A DNA stretch of 64,000 nt from Paraperibacillus esterisolvens (GCF_046237625.1 NZ_CP143545.1:2852001-2916000), one strand, 5' to 3'; counted from the first letter of the stretch, positions 52,653 through 61,602 are shown. The notes: generated by a model from the sequence alone, not told the origin. Numbers and translations are program-made.

Positions 52653-53709
52653 ATTCATAGACCCATTTGTAAAACTCTGCATCTGTAACATATCCAAGGG
52701 CGACAGCCTTGCTGATTTCATCCTTGAGCTCTCTTGGCTTGATCTTTTCTGATTTTCCTTCCGCTTCTCCTATGACGGAACCAAGAGTCCTCCCGTAAAG
52801 CAGCTCATAAACACTGGCCCGCCTGCTTTTCAGTCTTTTGTCGCAATTCCCTCTGCACTCCCCTTTGCAGACGGGACACTTTAATTCAAGAAGCCTCTGA
52901 GCTGTCACCGCAATCAGGGTCTGCTTTATTTCATGCAGACTCAGCCCGAATTCCAGCAGCCAGTAGACGGCGCCTTTGGCATCCCGGGTATGCATGGTCG
53001 AAAGGATAAGATGGCCGGTCAATGAGGCCCTCACTGCGATGCGGGCTGTCTCGGCATCCCTGATTTCGCCAACCATGATGATATCAGGATCATGCCTGAG
53101 GGCTGCCTTAAGACCGACCGAGTAAGTGATGCCCGCTTTTTCATTGATCTGGACCTGCAGCACCTGTTCAGAATGGTTTTCAATCGGATCTTCCAGTGTG
53201 ATGATATTGCGGTTGATGAATTCCCCTGCATGGTTCAGCAGGGAATATAGAGTTGTTGTCTTGCCGCTCCCTGTCGGACCGGTAAAGATCATCAATCCGT
53301 GTGAGTGTCGGAGCAGCGCAAGAAGCCTGGATGTTGTTTTAGGAAATAAAGAGATTCGCTGAAGCGGGAGTATCTGCTGCTGGGGAATGAGTCGGATGAC
53401 AAGGCTTTCTGCAAAGGCTGTGGGGAGTGTGGACAGCCTGAGCCCGATTGTGGTCTTCCCCATTGCGACGGAGAAAGAACCGCTCTGTGGTCTCCTCTTT
53501 TCACCAATATCCATGGATGCGAGGAACTTAAAATGGGACAGCAGCCGGTAGGCCTGTTTTACGGGTAAAACTTCAAGGGGGACAAGATTGCTGCCAATAC
53601 GGAGCTGGATGAGGAAATCCTCTTTTCGGGGAATGATGTGGATGTCGGAGGCCTGCTCCTTATAGCCGAACGTCAATATTCGGTCGGCTGTCCTTTCAAT
53701 AGCTCCAAT
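52639..53709 (-). CDS. comGA: Competence pilus ATPase ComGA, predicted ATT start
   Basis: 356 aa GspE/PilB-type traffic ATPase powering pseudopilus assembly. ASDIHIIPR near residue 20, Walker A GPTGSGKTTTLYSLL, Asp box ITLEDPIE, Walker B IIMVGEIRDAETA, His box LSTMHTRDAKG, and a Cys cluster (CPVCKGECRGNC). The first ATG/GTG/TTG is TTG 53676 with no SD, giving a truncated N-terminus. ATT at 53709 follows GGAAGG by 7 nt and yields an N-terminus that aligns without gap to the B. subtilis protein as I recall it (also 356 aa). First gene of comG. Confidence 0.93.
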   Translation of the reverse strand: MGAIERTADRILTFGYKEQASDIHIIPRKEDFLIQLRIGSNLVPLEVLPVKQAYRLLSHFKFLASMDIGEKRRPQSGSFSVAMGKTTIGLRLSTLPTAFAESLVIRLIPQQQILPLQRISLFPKTTSRLLALLRHSHGLMIFTGPTGSGKTTTLYSLLNHAGEFINRNIITLEDPIENHSEQVLQVQINEKAGITYSVGLKAALRHDPDIIMVGEIRDAETARIAVRASLTGHLILSTMHTRDAKGAVYWLLEFGLSLHEIKQTLIAVTAQRLLELKCPVCKGECRGNCDKRLKSRRASVYELLYGRTLGSVIGEAEGKSEKIKPRELKDEISKAVALGYVTDAEFYKWVYEYENE

Positions 53710-53836
53710 AGAATCACCTTCCTTTCTGCCTATTGTATTCGACAGAAGATATCAGATTCCTGCCTGTCCACCATGAATCGCTTCTTTTTGTGGAAAAATT
53801 TACTATCTTATACTGAAAGGCACTTCTCAGGCCGGA

Positions 53837-53867
53837 CGAAAAAAAGGACCCTCCAAAGGTCCTTTTC
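53837..53867 (-). terminator. Terminator of the iron transporter operon
   Basis: Minus strand AAAAGGACC-TTTGGAG-GGTCCTTTT followed by TTTCG, 11 bp past the ATPase stop, separating it from comGA. Confidence 0.88.
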
Positions 53868-53877
53868 AGCGATATAG

Positions 53878-54597
53878 CTAGGTGGTATAAACCGGCACCG
53901 GGCTCGCCTTAATGTCATCCATAAGCAAATCACAGGGCTTACCGGCCTGGACGATGCGGCCGTTTTTCATGATTACGATCCGGTCAGCGAGGGATCGTGC
54001 GTCTGCCCGGTCGTGTGTGACAAATATGGAGGTGATGCCGGTCTGCTTGAGGATCGACCGCAGTTCATCCCGGATCCTCAATTGAAGCTCAGCATCGAGA
54101 TTGCTGAATGGCTCATCAAACATGAGGAGGGACGGGTTCGGGGCGAGTGCCCTGGCCAGGGCCACCCTTTGCTGCTGGCCGCCGCTTAATTCATACGGAT
54201 AACGCTCTGCATACTGTGTGAGGCCGACGAGCTCCAGCACTTCCTGCAGCCGGGCCGCTTTTTCTTTCCGGTTCATTTTCACCAATCCGAATTTCACATT
54301 GTTCGCTACCGTCATATGGGGGAAAAGGGCGTAATCCTGGAAGACGAGACCAACTCCCCGCTTTTCCGGCATGATAAATTGTGTGTCATCCGCCATCACT
54401 TTTCCATTGATTTCAATCGAACCGCTTTTCGGGGATTCGAGTCCGGCGATCAGACGAAGCACCGTACTTTTCCCGCTCCCGCTGTTTCCTAGAATCGAAA
54501 GGATTTCGCCTTTTGGAACCGTGATTGAAAAATCCTCGATGGTTCGTTCAGCTGCATTATTATATTGGAAGTTCACATTTTTCAATTCTACAAACAT
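53878..54597 (-). CDS. ABC transporter ATP-binding protein, ferric iron type
   Basis: 239 aa. Walker A LGNSGSGKST (about residues 36-45), Q-loop FQDYALFPHM, signature LSGGQQQRVALARAL, Walker B LLMFDEPFSN, H-loop THD. Resembles FbpC/FutC but ends soon after the nucleotide-binding domain (ordinary FbpC is ~350 aa with a regulatory domain). Its ATG overlaps the permease stop by 1 nt. Last gene of the fbp-type operon. Confidence 0.92.
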   Translation of the reverse strand: MFVELKNVNFQYNNAAERTIEDFSITVPKGEILSILGNSGSGKSTVLRLIAGLESPKSGSIEINGKVMADDTQFIMPEKRGVGLVFQDYALFPHMTVANNVKFGLVKMNRKEKAARLQEVLELVGLTQYAERYPYELSGGQQQRVALARALAPNPSLLMFDEPFSNLDAELQLRIRDELRSILKQTGITSIFVTHDRADARSLADRIVIMKNGRIVQAGKPCDLLMDDIKASPVPVYTT

Positions 54598-56240
54598 CAG
54601 ACTGACTCCTTTTCTAGGACTTTATGAAAAAAGAAAATGGACAAGCCGCTTATGATGATAATTAAGAGAGATGCGGTGGCAGCTTCATGGATCATTTCAT
54701 TGCCGGCATATTGGAACGCCTTTGTTGCAAGCGTATAAAAATTGAACGGCTGCAGAATTAATGTAAGCGGCAATTCTTTAAGTATCTCAATGAATACTAG
54801 AATGAAGGCACCGAATACCGCCCCTGAAATCATTTTCAGATCAATTCTGAAAAAGGTTTGTGTGACCGTCATTCCGAGCATCCTTGAAGCCTCTGTATAA
54901 GACAGGCCGACCTTTTCAAAGCCTGACTCGATGGAGTTGAAACCCAGCGCCAAAAACCGTATCACATAAGCGAATATGAGCATCACTATGCTTGTACTTA
55001 AAATGATCGCGGGATTCGCATGGAAAAATTGGTATACCGAATAAATCTCCCGGTCAAGGACAATGAACAGGGAGAGCACACCCATAGCTACTACTGCCCC
55101 CGGTATGGAATATCCAAAGACAACAATCTTGGAAAACAATGTGGGAATAAGCCCCGAAAATAACCGGCTGTAGTTTGCCAGGATCAGAGAAACAATCACA
55201 ATAATGATGGCCGCACATAAGGCAGCCGCGGCCGTATTCCATACAATCCTGAGGAAATCCGCGTTCAAAACCTGCTTATAGGTCATGATCGCCCAATGAA
55301 TGAGCTGCAGGAACGGAATGAAAAATGAAAGGGCAAATATGACCGAAAAATAACCGGTCACAAGCCAGGCTTTGAAGCCCTTTAATCTGGTCTTTTGTAT
55401 AGGCCGGACTTTGGATGTGGTGAAGCTGTATTTCTTCCTGCCCCTGATCAGTTTCTCCAGGATTAATGTAACCAGGACAATGAACATCAGGATAAAGGAC
55501 AATTTAATGGCGGACCCGATATCGGACATCCCAAACCAGGTCTGGAAAATAGCAGAGCTGAATGTCTGGATACCGAAATATTTGACTACACCATAATCAT
55601 TTAATACCTCTAAAATGACTAAGCTCACCCCGCCGACAATGGAAGCGCGTGAGATCGGGAGCACAACCCGGAAGAAGATTTCATAGGAATTCCTTCCAAG
55701 CAGCCTGGCATTTTCAATAAGGGCGGCTGACTGTTTCTCAAGAAAACTTCTCGTAATGATATATACATAGGGAAACAGGAGCACGGAGAAAATAAAAACG
55801 GCGCCTTTAATTGACATGATATTAAACCATTTAGGATCGACTGTGATTCCAAATGAATTCCTCAATGTGGCCTGAATGACTCCTGTATAGTTCAGAATCC
55901 CGTGATAGGTATAGGCTCCGATATAAGGCGGAATCGAGAGCGGCAGGATGATTCCCCATTTATAAAAACTCCTTAAAGGGAAATCAAAAGCGGATACAAG
56001 CCAGGCCAGGCTGACACCGATGAGGGTTGTAAAAAGGGCGGTGGATCCTGCAATCAACACTGTATTCATCACATAGTTTTTCAAAAGAAATTTTTGTATG
56101 TGCTGCCAATTCTCACTCGAACCTGTGAAAAATTGAAAACCAATAAAAAAGACAGGCAGCATAATAATGGCTATGAAAACAAAGCTGAGCAATGCCCAGC
56201 TGTTTACTTGGCGTTTGATGTGTGACAGCATTCCGTTCAT
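54597..56240 (-). CDS. ABC transporter permease, ferric iron type
   Basis: 547 aa fused permease, about 12 membrane segments in two homologous halves, each with an EAA-type loop (LIENARLLGRNSYEIFFRVVLP and KVGLSYTEASRMLGM). This FbpB/SfuB layout, with a fused double permease, is typical of Fe(III) importers. ATG start. Between the binding protein and the ATPase. Confidence 0.92.
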   Translation of the reverse strand: MNGMLSHIKRQVNSWALLSFVFIAIIMLPVFFIGFQFFTGSSENWQHIQKFLLKNYVMNTVLIAGSTALFTTLIGVSLAWLVSAFDFPLRSFYKWGIILPLSIPPYIGAYTYHGILNYTGVIQATLRNSFGITVDPKWFNIMSIKGAVFIFSVLLFPYVYIITRSFLEKQSAALIENARLLGRNSYEIFFRVVLPISRASIVGGVSLVILEVLNDYGVVKYFGIQTFSSAIFQTWFGMSDIGSAIKLSFILMFIVLVTLILEKLIRGRKKYSFTTSKVRPIQKTRLKGFKAWLVTGYFSVIFALSFFIPFLQLIHWAIMTYKQVLNADFLRIVWNTAAAALCAAIIIVIVSLILANYSRLFSGLIPTLFSKIVVFGYSIPGAVVAMGVLSLFIVLDREIYSVYQFFHANPAIILSTSIVMLIFAYVIRFLALGFNSIESGFEKVGLSYTEASRMLGMTVTQTFFRIDLKMISGAVFGAFILVFIEILKELPLTLILQPFNFYTLATKAFQYAGNEMIHEAATASLLIIIISGLSIFFFHKVLEKESV

Positions 56241-56346
56241 TCCTTACTGCATCATGGATTGATCCATTTAATAGGAAGGCCGTATCCCTAAAGATACGGC
56301 ACTCTTCTCTCAACTTACCTGTTTTAAGGATAAATGAAAAACTGGA

Positions 56347-57432
56347 TTATTTCCACCCTGCTTCATTGAATAGTTTTACAGCATCGGCATTATACTCACC
56401 AAGCGTGGTCAGGCTAATATCCTGGGATTTAAAGTCTCCCCAAGATTTTAAGAGTTCTGACGGCTCTACGTCTTTATTGACTGGATACTCATAATTTGCT
56501 TGGGCAAATTTCCCTTGCGCTTCCTTGCCTGACAGATATTCCATCAGTTTTATAGCATTCTCTTTGTTTTTGGCATGCTTTGTCAGGCCGATTCCGCTTA
56601 CATTGATATGGGTGCCCGTAGTTTCCTGATTAGGGAAGAAAACGCCCATTTGTTTGGCCACTTTGACTTCTTCCTGGTCAGTTGAGTTCAGCATTACTCC
56701 AATGTAATAAGTGTTCATGATGGCAACATCGCCCTCGCCGGCTGCAATCGCTTTTGCCTGGTCCCGGTCATTTCCCTGCGGACTTCTTGCCATGTTTTTG
56801 ACAATCCCCTGAGCCCATTCTTTTGCTTTATCTTTTCCATTGATTTCAATGAATGATGCCAGAAGGGATTGATTGTATACATTGTCGGATGGGCGGACCA
56901 ATACTTTCCCTTTCCATTCAGGACTGGTCAGAGCTTCGTATGTGGATAATTGAGATGGTTTTACACGATTCTTGGAATATACAATCACACGTGCCCGCTT
57001 TGTTAATCCAAACCACTCTCCATCGCGGTCTCTTAAGTTTTCAGGTACGTTCTTGCTCAGGGTTTCGCTGTCCACTTTCTGCAGCAATTTCTTCTCTTTG
57101 GCCCATGAAAGCCTGCCTGCATCAGAAGTCAGGAATAAATCTCCCTGTGTAGAGTGTCCTTCTCTTGAAAGACGCTCGATCAATTCATTTTCTTCCCCTT
57201 TTACAATATTGACTTTAATGCCGGTCTGCTTTGTAAAAGCTTCATATAGGGCATCATCTGTTTCATAGTGGCGGCTGGTGTAGAGATTGACTTCGCCTTT
57301 ATCTTCCTTCTTTTCTTCCTTGGAAGATGAATTTTTTTGTCCTTCTTTATCTCCGCCCGAACAGCCGGCTAATATGGCCACTGAGAGTATGGCCAGGTAT
57401 CCCAATAAACGGAATAGGTTATGTTTTTTCAT
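56347..57432 (-). CDS. Fe(III) ABC transporter substrate-binding lipoprotein
   Basis: 361 aa. Signal peptide with lipobox ILAGCSGG (Cys about residue 24), then a charged linker. The FbpA/FutA family fold shows INVYTSRHYETDD-like NLYTSRHYETDDALYEAF, GKVLVRPSDNVYNQS and NTYYIGVML (tyrosine pair typical of iron ligands). ATG start. A Fur-like box lies 29-43 bp upstream. Confidence 0.93.
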   Translation of the reverse strand: MKKHNLFRLLGYLAILSVAILAGCSGGDKEGQKNSSSKEEKKEDKGEVNLYTSRHYETDDALYEAFTKQTGIKVNIVKGEENELIERLSREGHSTQGDLFLTSDAGRLSWAKEKKLLQKVDSETLSKNVPENLRDRDGEWFGLTKRARVIVYSKNRVKPSQLSTYEALTSPEWKGKVLVRPSDNVYNQSLLASFIEINGKDKAKEWAQGIVKNMARSPQGNDRDQAKAIAAGEGDVAIMNTYYIGVMLNSTDQEEVKVAKQMGVFFPNQETTGTHINVSGIGLTKHAKNKENAIKLMEYLSGKEAQGKFAQANYEYPVNKDVEPSELLKSWGDFKSQDISLTTLGEYNADAVKLFNEAGWK

Positions 57433-57460
57433 TCAGCTCGTCCCCTTATGTATTATTAAT

Positions 57461-57475
57461 TGATTCTCATTCTCA
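57461..57475 (-). promoter_or_regulatory. Fur-like box upstream of the iron transporter
   Basis: Minus strand TGAGAATGAGAATCA (57475-57461), near the Bacillus 7-1-7 Fur consensus TGATAATNATTATCA, followed by more AT-rich half-sites, 29 bp before the binding-protein start. Iron-starvation induction is inferred. Confidence 0.65.
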
Positions 57476-57609
57476 ATTATAGAGATAATGTTCCTCATGT
57501 CAATCAATAACCTGAATACGTTTGATTCCATCCTCCTTTGTGGTATGAAATCTGTAAACACTTACAATCAGCCGGCCGGCCTTATAAACTATTCTTTACA
57601 TTACGGTTC

Positions 57610-57638
57610 TTGTTAATTTATAATAATTTAGGATAATA
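57610..57638 (+). promoter_or_regulatory. Sigma-A-like promoter of yqgY
   Basis: TTGTTA (57610-57615) and GATAAT (57632-57637) with a 16-bp spacer, 26 bp before the yqgY ATG. Confidence 0.55.
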
Positions 57639-57663
57639 CTGTTACAACAAAGGAGGGGAACAT

Positions 57664-57909
57664 ATGGAGCGTATGTATCGGGTGCTTGGCTTCTGGACTG
57701 GGATCTTCGCGATCTTCTTCTACATGGGGGACATGCATACAGCAGCATTGCTATTTTTCGGACAAACTGGATTCTTTGTATTATTAAGCTATTTAAAATT
57801 ATCAGAGCGTATGTATATCTATGTTTTTGGTGCATATCTTACCGTCTTTTTCGCCGGATTTACTTACTGGACAACATTCATGATGACACCTGGAGCCGGC
57901 GGACACTAA
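57664..57909 (+). CDS. yqgY: YqgY-like membrane protein (DUF2626)
   Basis: 81 aa, hydrophobic with about three membrane segments (residues ~7-22, 28-42, 50-70). Sequence RVLGFWTGIFAIFFYMGDM at the N-terminus and FMMTPGAGGH at the end match DUF2626/YqgY, function unknown. ATG with AGGAGGGG SD. Ends at a terminator shared with the methyltransferase gene. Confidence 0.9.
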   Translation: MERMYRVLGFWTGIFAIFFYMGDMHTAALLFFGQTGFFVLLSYLKLSERMYIYVFGAYLTVFFAGFTYWTTFMMTPGAGGH

Positions 57910-57918
57910 TTCATACAT

Positions 57919-57955
57919 AAAAACCCATGGAACTAGTTATGTTCCATGGGTTTTT
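57919..57955. terminator. Bidirectional terminator yqgY / methyltransferase
   Basis: 15-bp stem AAAAACCCATGGAAC / GTTCCATGGGTTTTT, 9 bp after yqgY and overlapping the stop of the convergent methyltransferase gene. Confidence 0.9.
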
Positions 57956-59048
57956 CATTTGGAAAGAGAATGGCCTCTTCCATATTCCTTGTGTCAAGGC
58001 TAACGCGGAAGCTTGAAGAAATGCCGCCGGGTGTTATCAAGCTTCTCGCTGCCCGGTTCCGCCTGCTGACTGACGAGAAGGGGTTAGGATCGGCATGGGC
58101 AGAGAGCTCATCAAGGATGCCCGCCTTAAGGAGGAACTCGTCCTGCCGCAGGAGGCTCCTATGTACAAATCCAGCACCCCTCAGCTTATCCCGCATGGCG
58201 TCCCAGTGAATATGGGCGGTAATGTCCATTTCCCCGGCACGGGCAAGTACATCATGGTTCTGAGTATGTTTGTGATAAGCCCTCAGACTTCCCGACCGCA
58301 CCTGGGGAGCCATCCATTCCTCTCGTGTGTACCCATAATCAAGAGTAAGCATAATCCCCTTGGAGAACCTCCTGTTTATCTTGTCCAGATAATCCAGCAT
58401 ATCAAGCGGCACCTCAAGCCTCTGGCCCTCGGAAAGCTGCCATCCCCCTTCTGCAAGGAAGCGGAGAATGGACGGATCCCGAAGGATGACAGGCTTCTCT
58501 ATCAATCCTCCTCCAGCAAGCCCGACCATAACTTCAAAAAGCTCCCCATCCCGCATTTCGATCACTGCGACGGGAAAGGCATCGAAAAATTCGTTTGAGA
58601 ACAGAATTCCCTCAAGGTTCCCCGCTTCTTCAATGTCTGTGAGGAAAACGGCCCCGGGATGCTCCCTCAGGGACTCCTCCTGCAGGCTGATATGATAGGG
58701 ACTCGTCTCTACCATCATATACTTGATCTCATGATAGATTTCAGGAACGGCCAGCTTCAGGGCATCCAGCACCGAGCGGGCAAGCCGGCCGGTGCCTCCG
58801 CCAAGCTCACAGATGTTTGGTGCGGTTTGACCACTCGCTATCAGGCTGCCGAACCACTTCCCAAGCACCGTCCCGAGGATATCAGATACATTAGCCGAGG
58901 TGTAAAAATCCCCGCTTCGCCCGATTTTAGCCCGGTCACTTGCATAATAGCCGGCATTCGGCGCATATAAGGCCAGCGAAATGAATTCCCGGTATGAAAT
59001 CAGACCATTCTCCCTCTGTCTGATGGTTTCCTTAATCTTCTCAAGCAT
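57933..59048 (-). CDS. SAM-dependent methyltransferase, MidA/NDUFAF7 family
   Basis: 371 aa. SAM-binding motif CELGGGTGRLARSVLDAL, then SNEFFDAFPVAVIEM, LTLDYGYTREEW and a C-terminal TAHIHWDAMRDKL. These features match the DUF185/MidA family; the eukaryotic members methylate an arginine in a complex I subunit. Substrate here unknown. ATG with GGGGATCAGG SD, 30 bp after yqgX, so probably cotranscribed. Confidence 0.9.
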   Translation of the reverse strand: MLEKIKETIRQRENGLISYREFISLALYAPNAGYYASDRAKIGRSGDFYTSANVSDILGTVLGKWFGSLIASGQTAPNICELGGGTGRLARSVLDALKLAVPEIYHEIKYMMVETSPYHISLQEESLREHPGAVFLTDIEEAGNLEGILFSNEFFDAFPVAVIEMRDGELFEVMVGLAGGGLIEKPVILRDPSILRFLAEGGWQLSEGQRLEVPLDMLDYLDKINRRFSKGIMLTLDYGYTREEWMAPQVRSGSLRAYHKHTQNHDVLARAGEMDITAHIHWDAMRDKLRGAGFVHRSLLRQDEFLLKAGILDELSAHADPNPFSSVSRRNRAARSLITPGGISSSFRVSLDTRNMEEAILFPNEKPMEHN

Positions 59049-59078
59049 CCTGATCCCCTGCCTTAGTTAAGGGTACTA

Positions 59079-59705
59079 TTAAGTCAGAAACGGGTTCTCC
59101 CTGGTTTCCTCGCGAATGGTAGTGGCATCGCCATGGCCTGAAAGAACAACCGTGCTGTTCGGCAGCTTCAATAATTTGTTCTTGATGCTTTGGATAAGCT
59201 GCTTATGATTGCCCCCTGGAAGATCCGTCCGGCCAATGCTCCGGCGGAACAGGGCATCGCCGGAAAATACGGCCCCGGCCTCTTTAAAATAGTATGAAAC
59301 ACTGCCTGGAGAATGGCCCGGTGTCTCGATAAGCTCAAAATCAAAGCCCTTCACAGTCAGTTTCTGATCGCCCTTCACCACATTCTCCGCCGGGTTCATG
59401 CGCATGGCGCCGCCCATGAAGAATTTGGATCCGTTCAGGGCGGGATCAATGAGCCAATCTGTTTCCTTTTCATGGATATAGGCTTGGATGCCATATTCCC
59501 TGCGAATGTCATCAAGGGCACCGATATGATCAAAATGAGCATGCGTCAGCAGCACTGCCCTTGGCTCCAGGCCTTTTTCAGAAATAAAATCAATAAGCTT
59601 CCCCGCATCCCCGCCTGGATCAAAAATCAGGCATTCCTTCTTGCTGTTTGCGAGTACATAACAATTGGTCTGCAGACTTCCAAGCGGCAGCTGAAACCAT
59701 TTCAT
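59079..59705 (-). CDS. yqgX: MBL-fold metallo-hydrolase YqgX
   Basis: 208 aa metallo-beta-lactamase fold. Metal motif THAHFDHIGALDD (HxHxDH), ETPGHSPGSVSY (His), FSGDALF (Asp) and a C-terminal GHGDATTI (His). Glyoxalase II-like enzymes share this; B. subtilis YqgX has been tied to bacilliredoxin/methylglyoxal detoxification, but the reaction here is inferred. ATG start. Upstream of the MidA-type gene. Confidence 0.92.
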   Translation of the reverse strand: MKWFQLPLGSLQTNCYVLANSKKECLIFDPGGDAGKLIDFISEKGLEPRAVLLTHAHFDHIGALDDIRREYGIQAYIHEKETDWLIDPALNGSKFFMGGAMRMNPAENVVKGDQKLTVKGFDFELIETPGHSPGSVSYYFKEAGAVFSGDALFRRSIGRTDLPGGNHKQLIQSIKNKLLKLPNSTVVLSGHGDATTIREETRENPFLT

Positions 59706-60021
59706 ATCGCGTCACCCTTTCTTGGATCGATGCTTATATCTTACACCATCCCGTAAAGAATCTGTATTCTATTGATTTCCGGCGTTTTATCCCCAGCAGA
59801 AGCGGGCAATAGAATGGAGAAGAATTTTGCAGACTATTATGCGCATCCGTAACCGCTTGCATGAAACAACCCAGGAGTTTCTAATTAACCTCGACAAATA
59901 TTTGAAAAACCATTAAAATAAAAACGGATGCACTATTATCTACATATTTTTAGCAGGCCTGCCGCCATTTGGCAATGGACAAGGCCCGGACACTTAATTT
60001 GTACAACAGGGGGACATAAAG
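59706..60021. other. Divergent gap between yqgX and yqgW
   Basis: 316 bp with the upstream regions of yqgX (minus) and yqgW (plus) and a candidate 29-codon ORF (59827-59916). No clear consensus promoter. Confidence 0.5.
59827..59916 (+). CDS. Candidate 29-aa small ORF
   Basis: TTG at 59827 follows GGAG by 7 nt and opens a 29-codon frame ending in TAA. The peptide is charged and amphipathic (RNRLHETTQEFLINLDKYLK). No family recognised. Small size and TTG start leave this uncertain; it could also be chance. Confidence 0.25.
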   Translation: MQTIMRIRNRLHETTQEFLINLDKYLKNH

Positions 60022-60195
60022 ATGGGTTTGCCAATCATATTTGCACTTGTAACGCTTCTTGCTTTTTTTGGTCTTTTTAGTTCTTTCAAAAGCAAAAACC
60101 TATTGGGTATCATTTTTGCCGGAGGATCGCTTGTAGTATTTGGGTGGTTCACTGTCATGACAGTTCTAAACCACGGCTATCCAGCAGGCCATTAA
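60022..60195 (+). CDS. yqgW: YqgW-like small membrane protein (DUF2759)
   Basis: 57 aa: two hydrophobic helices (residues ~4-18 and 26-48) separated by SSFKSKN, tail NHGYPAGH. Matches DUF2759/YqgW; function unknown. ATG at 60022 with GGGGGA SD and a terminator directly after. Confidence 0.88.
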   Translation: MGLPIIFALVTLLAFFGLFSSFKSKNLLGIIFAGGSLVVFGWFTVMTVLNHGYPAGH

Positions 60196-60202
60196 AAAGG
60201 GA

Positions 60203-60238
60203 AAAAGACACAGACTTCTGGTCTGTGTCTTTTTTTTG
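60203..60238. terminator. Bidirectional terminator yqgW / yqgU
   Basis: 12-bp stem AAAGACACAGAC / GTCTGTGTCTTT followed by TTTTT on the plus strand. The convergent yqgU ends at 60244. Confidence 0.9.
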
Positions 60239-60243
60239 TGGAA

Positions 60244-61317
60244 TCATTCGTATAAGGGATAGATTTTATGATCACCAAGACTCACTGCTTTTTCAAGCTG
60301 GCTGCCCATCAGGCAAACCGTCCCGTCCGGAGAGAGTGAGATGGGTTCATCTGGACAATCTTTCAGTATGGTCAATTTTGTGCCGGTCTTCCAGTTAAAG
60401 ACAACCAGCTCAAACCTGCCGCTTTCCGCTGGTACAATGGCGGCACAAATTGCTTTCTCCGGATTGATAGACAGATGCAGAGATGCCGATTGGCCAGGCG
60501 GCAGAGCAAGCGGGAATTTATGATACGTCTCCATGCCCGGTCCAAAGAACGACAGCCGCCCTTTTTCCGGACCTTCCTGTGACAAGACCGCAAGCACATC
60601 TCTATCACGCTGAAAAAACAAGACATTATCAAGCAGCTTCCTTTTTCCATGACCGTCTGCCGCCTCCGCGAGAAGCGGGCCGGTTTCTTTTGCCGGATCT
60701 TTTCCTATATCCTTGAAAAGAAACTCTTTTTCTGAATTCCATTGCAGGAAAGGGACCTCCATCCTTATTTCCTCTACCTTTTGAGCGGATGTATCCACAA
60801 TATAGCCGCTGAAAGTCCAGTCTCTGTCAAAGGCTGAAGCCAGGTACTCGCCGCTTCGAAAAGGGTTCCACTGAATGCTGACTTCCGCCGCCGGGAGGCT
60901 GAGGGTATGAAGCTTCTCTCCATTCCCCGAAATGGCCAAAAGTTCCATTTTGCCGTCTCGTGATGAAGTCTGGATCAAAAACTGTTTCCTGTCGGGGCTT
61001 AATTTTATAGATGAAATAGGGAATGCTCCCTCAAACAGGATAGATTCCTCTCCTGTCTTGATATTATGTTTGACAGCCTTGCTCTGAGATCCTTGAAGGG
61101 CTGTAAATACTATAGTTTCCTGGTTCAGCCAGCCGGCAATTTCGGTCATTTTATACTGCTTGCTGCTGATGGTCCGGGGATTAAGGGTTGAACTAACCTG
61201 CCGTTCTTCTTTTTGAGGTTTTTTTGCCGGTTCTTTTCCGGCTTCGTCACTAAAATTGCAGCCAGACAGCATTGATACGGAGCATAGCAGCATACATAAC
61301 TTCCGCGCCCCCTTCAC
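60244..61317 (-). CDS. yqgU: YqgU-like beta-propeller lipoprotein
   Basis: 357 aa. Signal peptide with lipobox MLSGCNFS (Cys at residue 20), charged linker with KEPAKKPQKEE, then repeated beta-strand segments of the WD/TolB-like kind: LSPDRKQFLIQTSSRDGK, NPFRSGEYLASAFD, SLSPDGTVCL. These suggest a six-bladed propeller on the outer face of the membrane. GTG start. Function unknown; position beside yqgS and yqgW follows B. subtilis. Confidence 0.87.
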   Translation of the reverse strand: MKGARKLCMLLCSVSMLSGCNFSDEAGKEPAKKPQKEERQVSSTLNPRTISSKQYKMTEIAGWLNQETIVFTALQGSQSKAVKHNIKTGEESILFEGAFPISSIKLSPDRKQFLIQTSSRDGKMELLAISGNGEKLHTLSLPAAEVSIQWNPFRSGEYLASAFDRDWTFSGYIVDTSAQKVEEIRMEVPFLQWNSEKEFLFKDIGKDPAKETGPLLAEAADGHGKRKLLDNVLFFQRDRDVLAVLSQEGPEKGRLSFFGPGMETYHKFPLALPPGQSASLHLSINPEKAICAAIVPAESGRFELVVFNWKTGTKLTILKDCPDEPISLSPDGTVCLMGSQLEKAVSLGDHKIYPLYE

Positions 61318-61599
61318 TTGCCCTTCACCCCCTGATCACTTATTGCCTTAAGTATATAGGAAATCTTCGTCCAGCATAAGACCATAAAACAAACATGAGC
61401 TGCCTGCCGCTGGCCATGCATTGGAAAAGGCTCCTGGCAAAAGCAGGCAAAGTCATAGTGAGGCGGCGGAGCGGGGCAAGTCACACCAGGGATGCCAGGA
61501 AAATTTATGATGTGCACACCTGGCTTCAGGAAAGTCTTATGATACATGCAGAACCGCCACTTTTTTACAAAAAAAGGAATGAGATAGTCTCATTCCTTT
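61318..61599. other. Gap between yqgS and yqgU
   Basis: 282 bp; only the yqgS terminator (61569-61602) is recognised. A GC-richer part at 61400-61480 has no supported gene. Confidence 0.5.
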
Positions 61600-61602
61600 T
61601 TA
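61569..61602 (-). terminator. Terminator of yqgS
   Basis: Stem AAAAAGGAATGAGA / TCTCATTCCTTTTT; the right arm runs to the stop codon of yqgS. Confidence 0.88.

Noticed and set aside
53710..53870. ComK boxes upstream of comGA
   Set aside because: AT-tract pairs such as TTTTTGTGGAAAAA occur, but no properly oriented pair of AAAA-N5-TTTT motifs was found.
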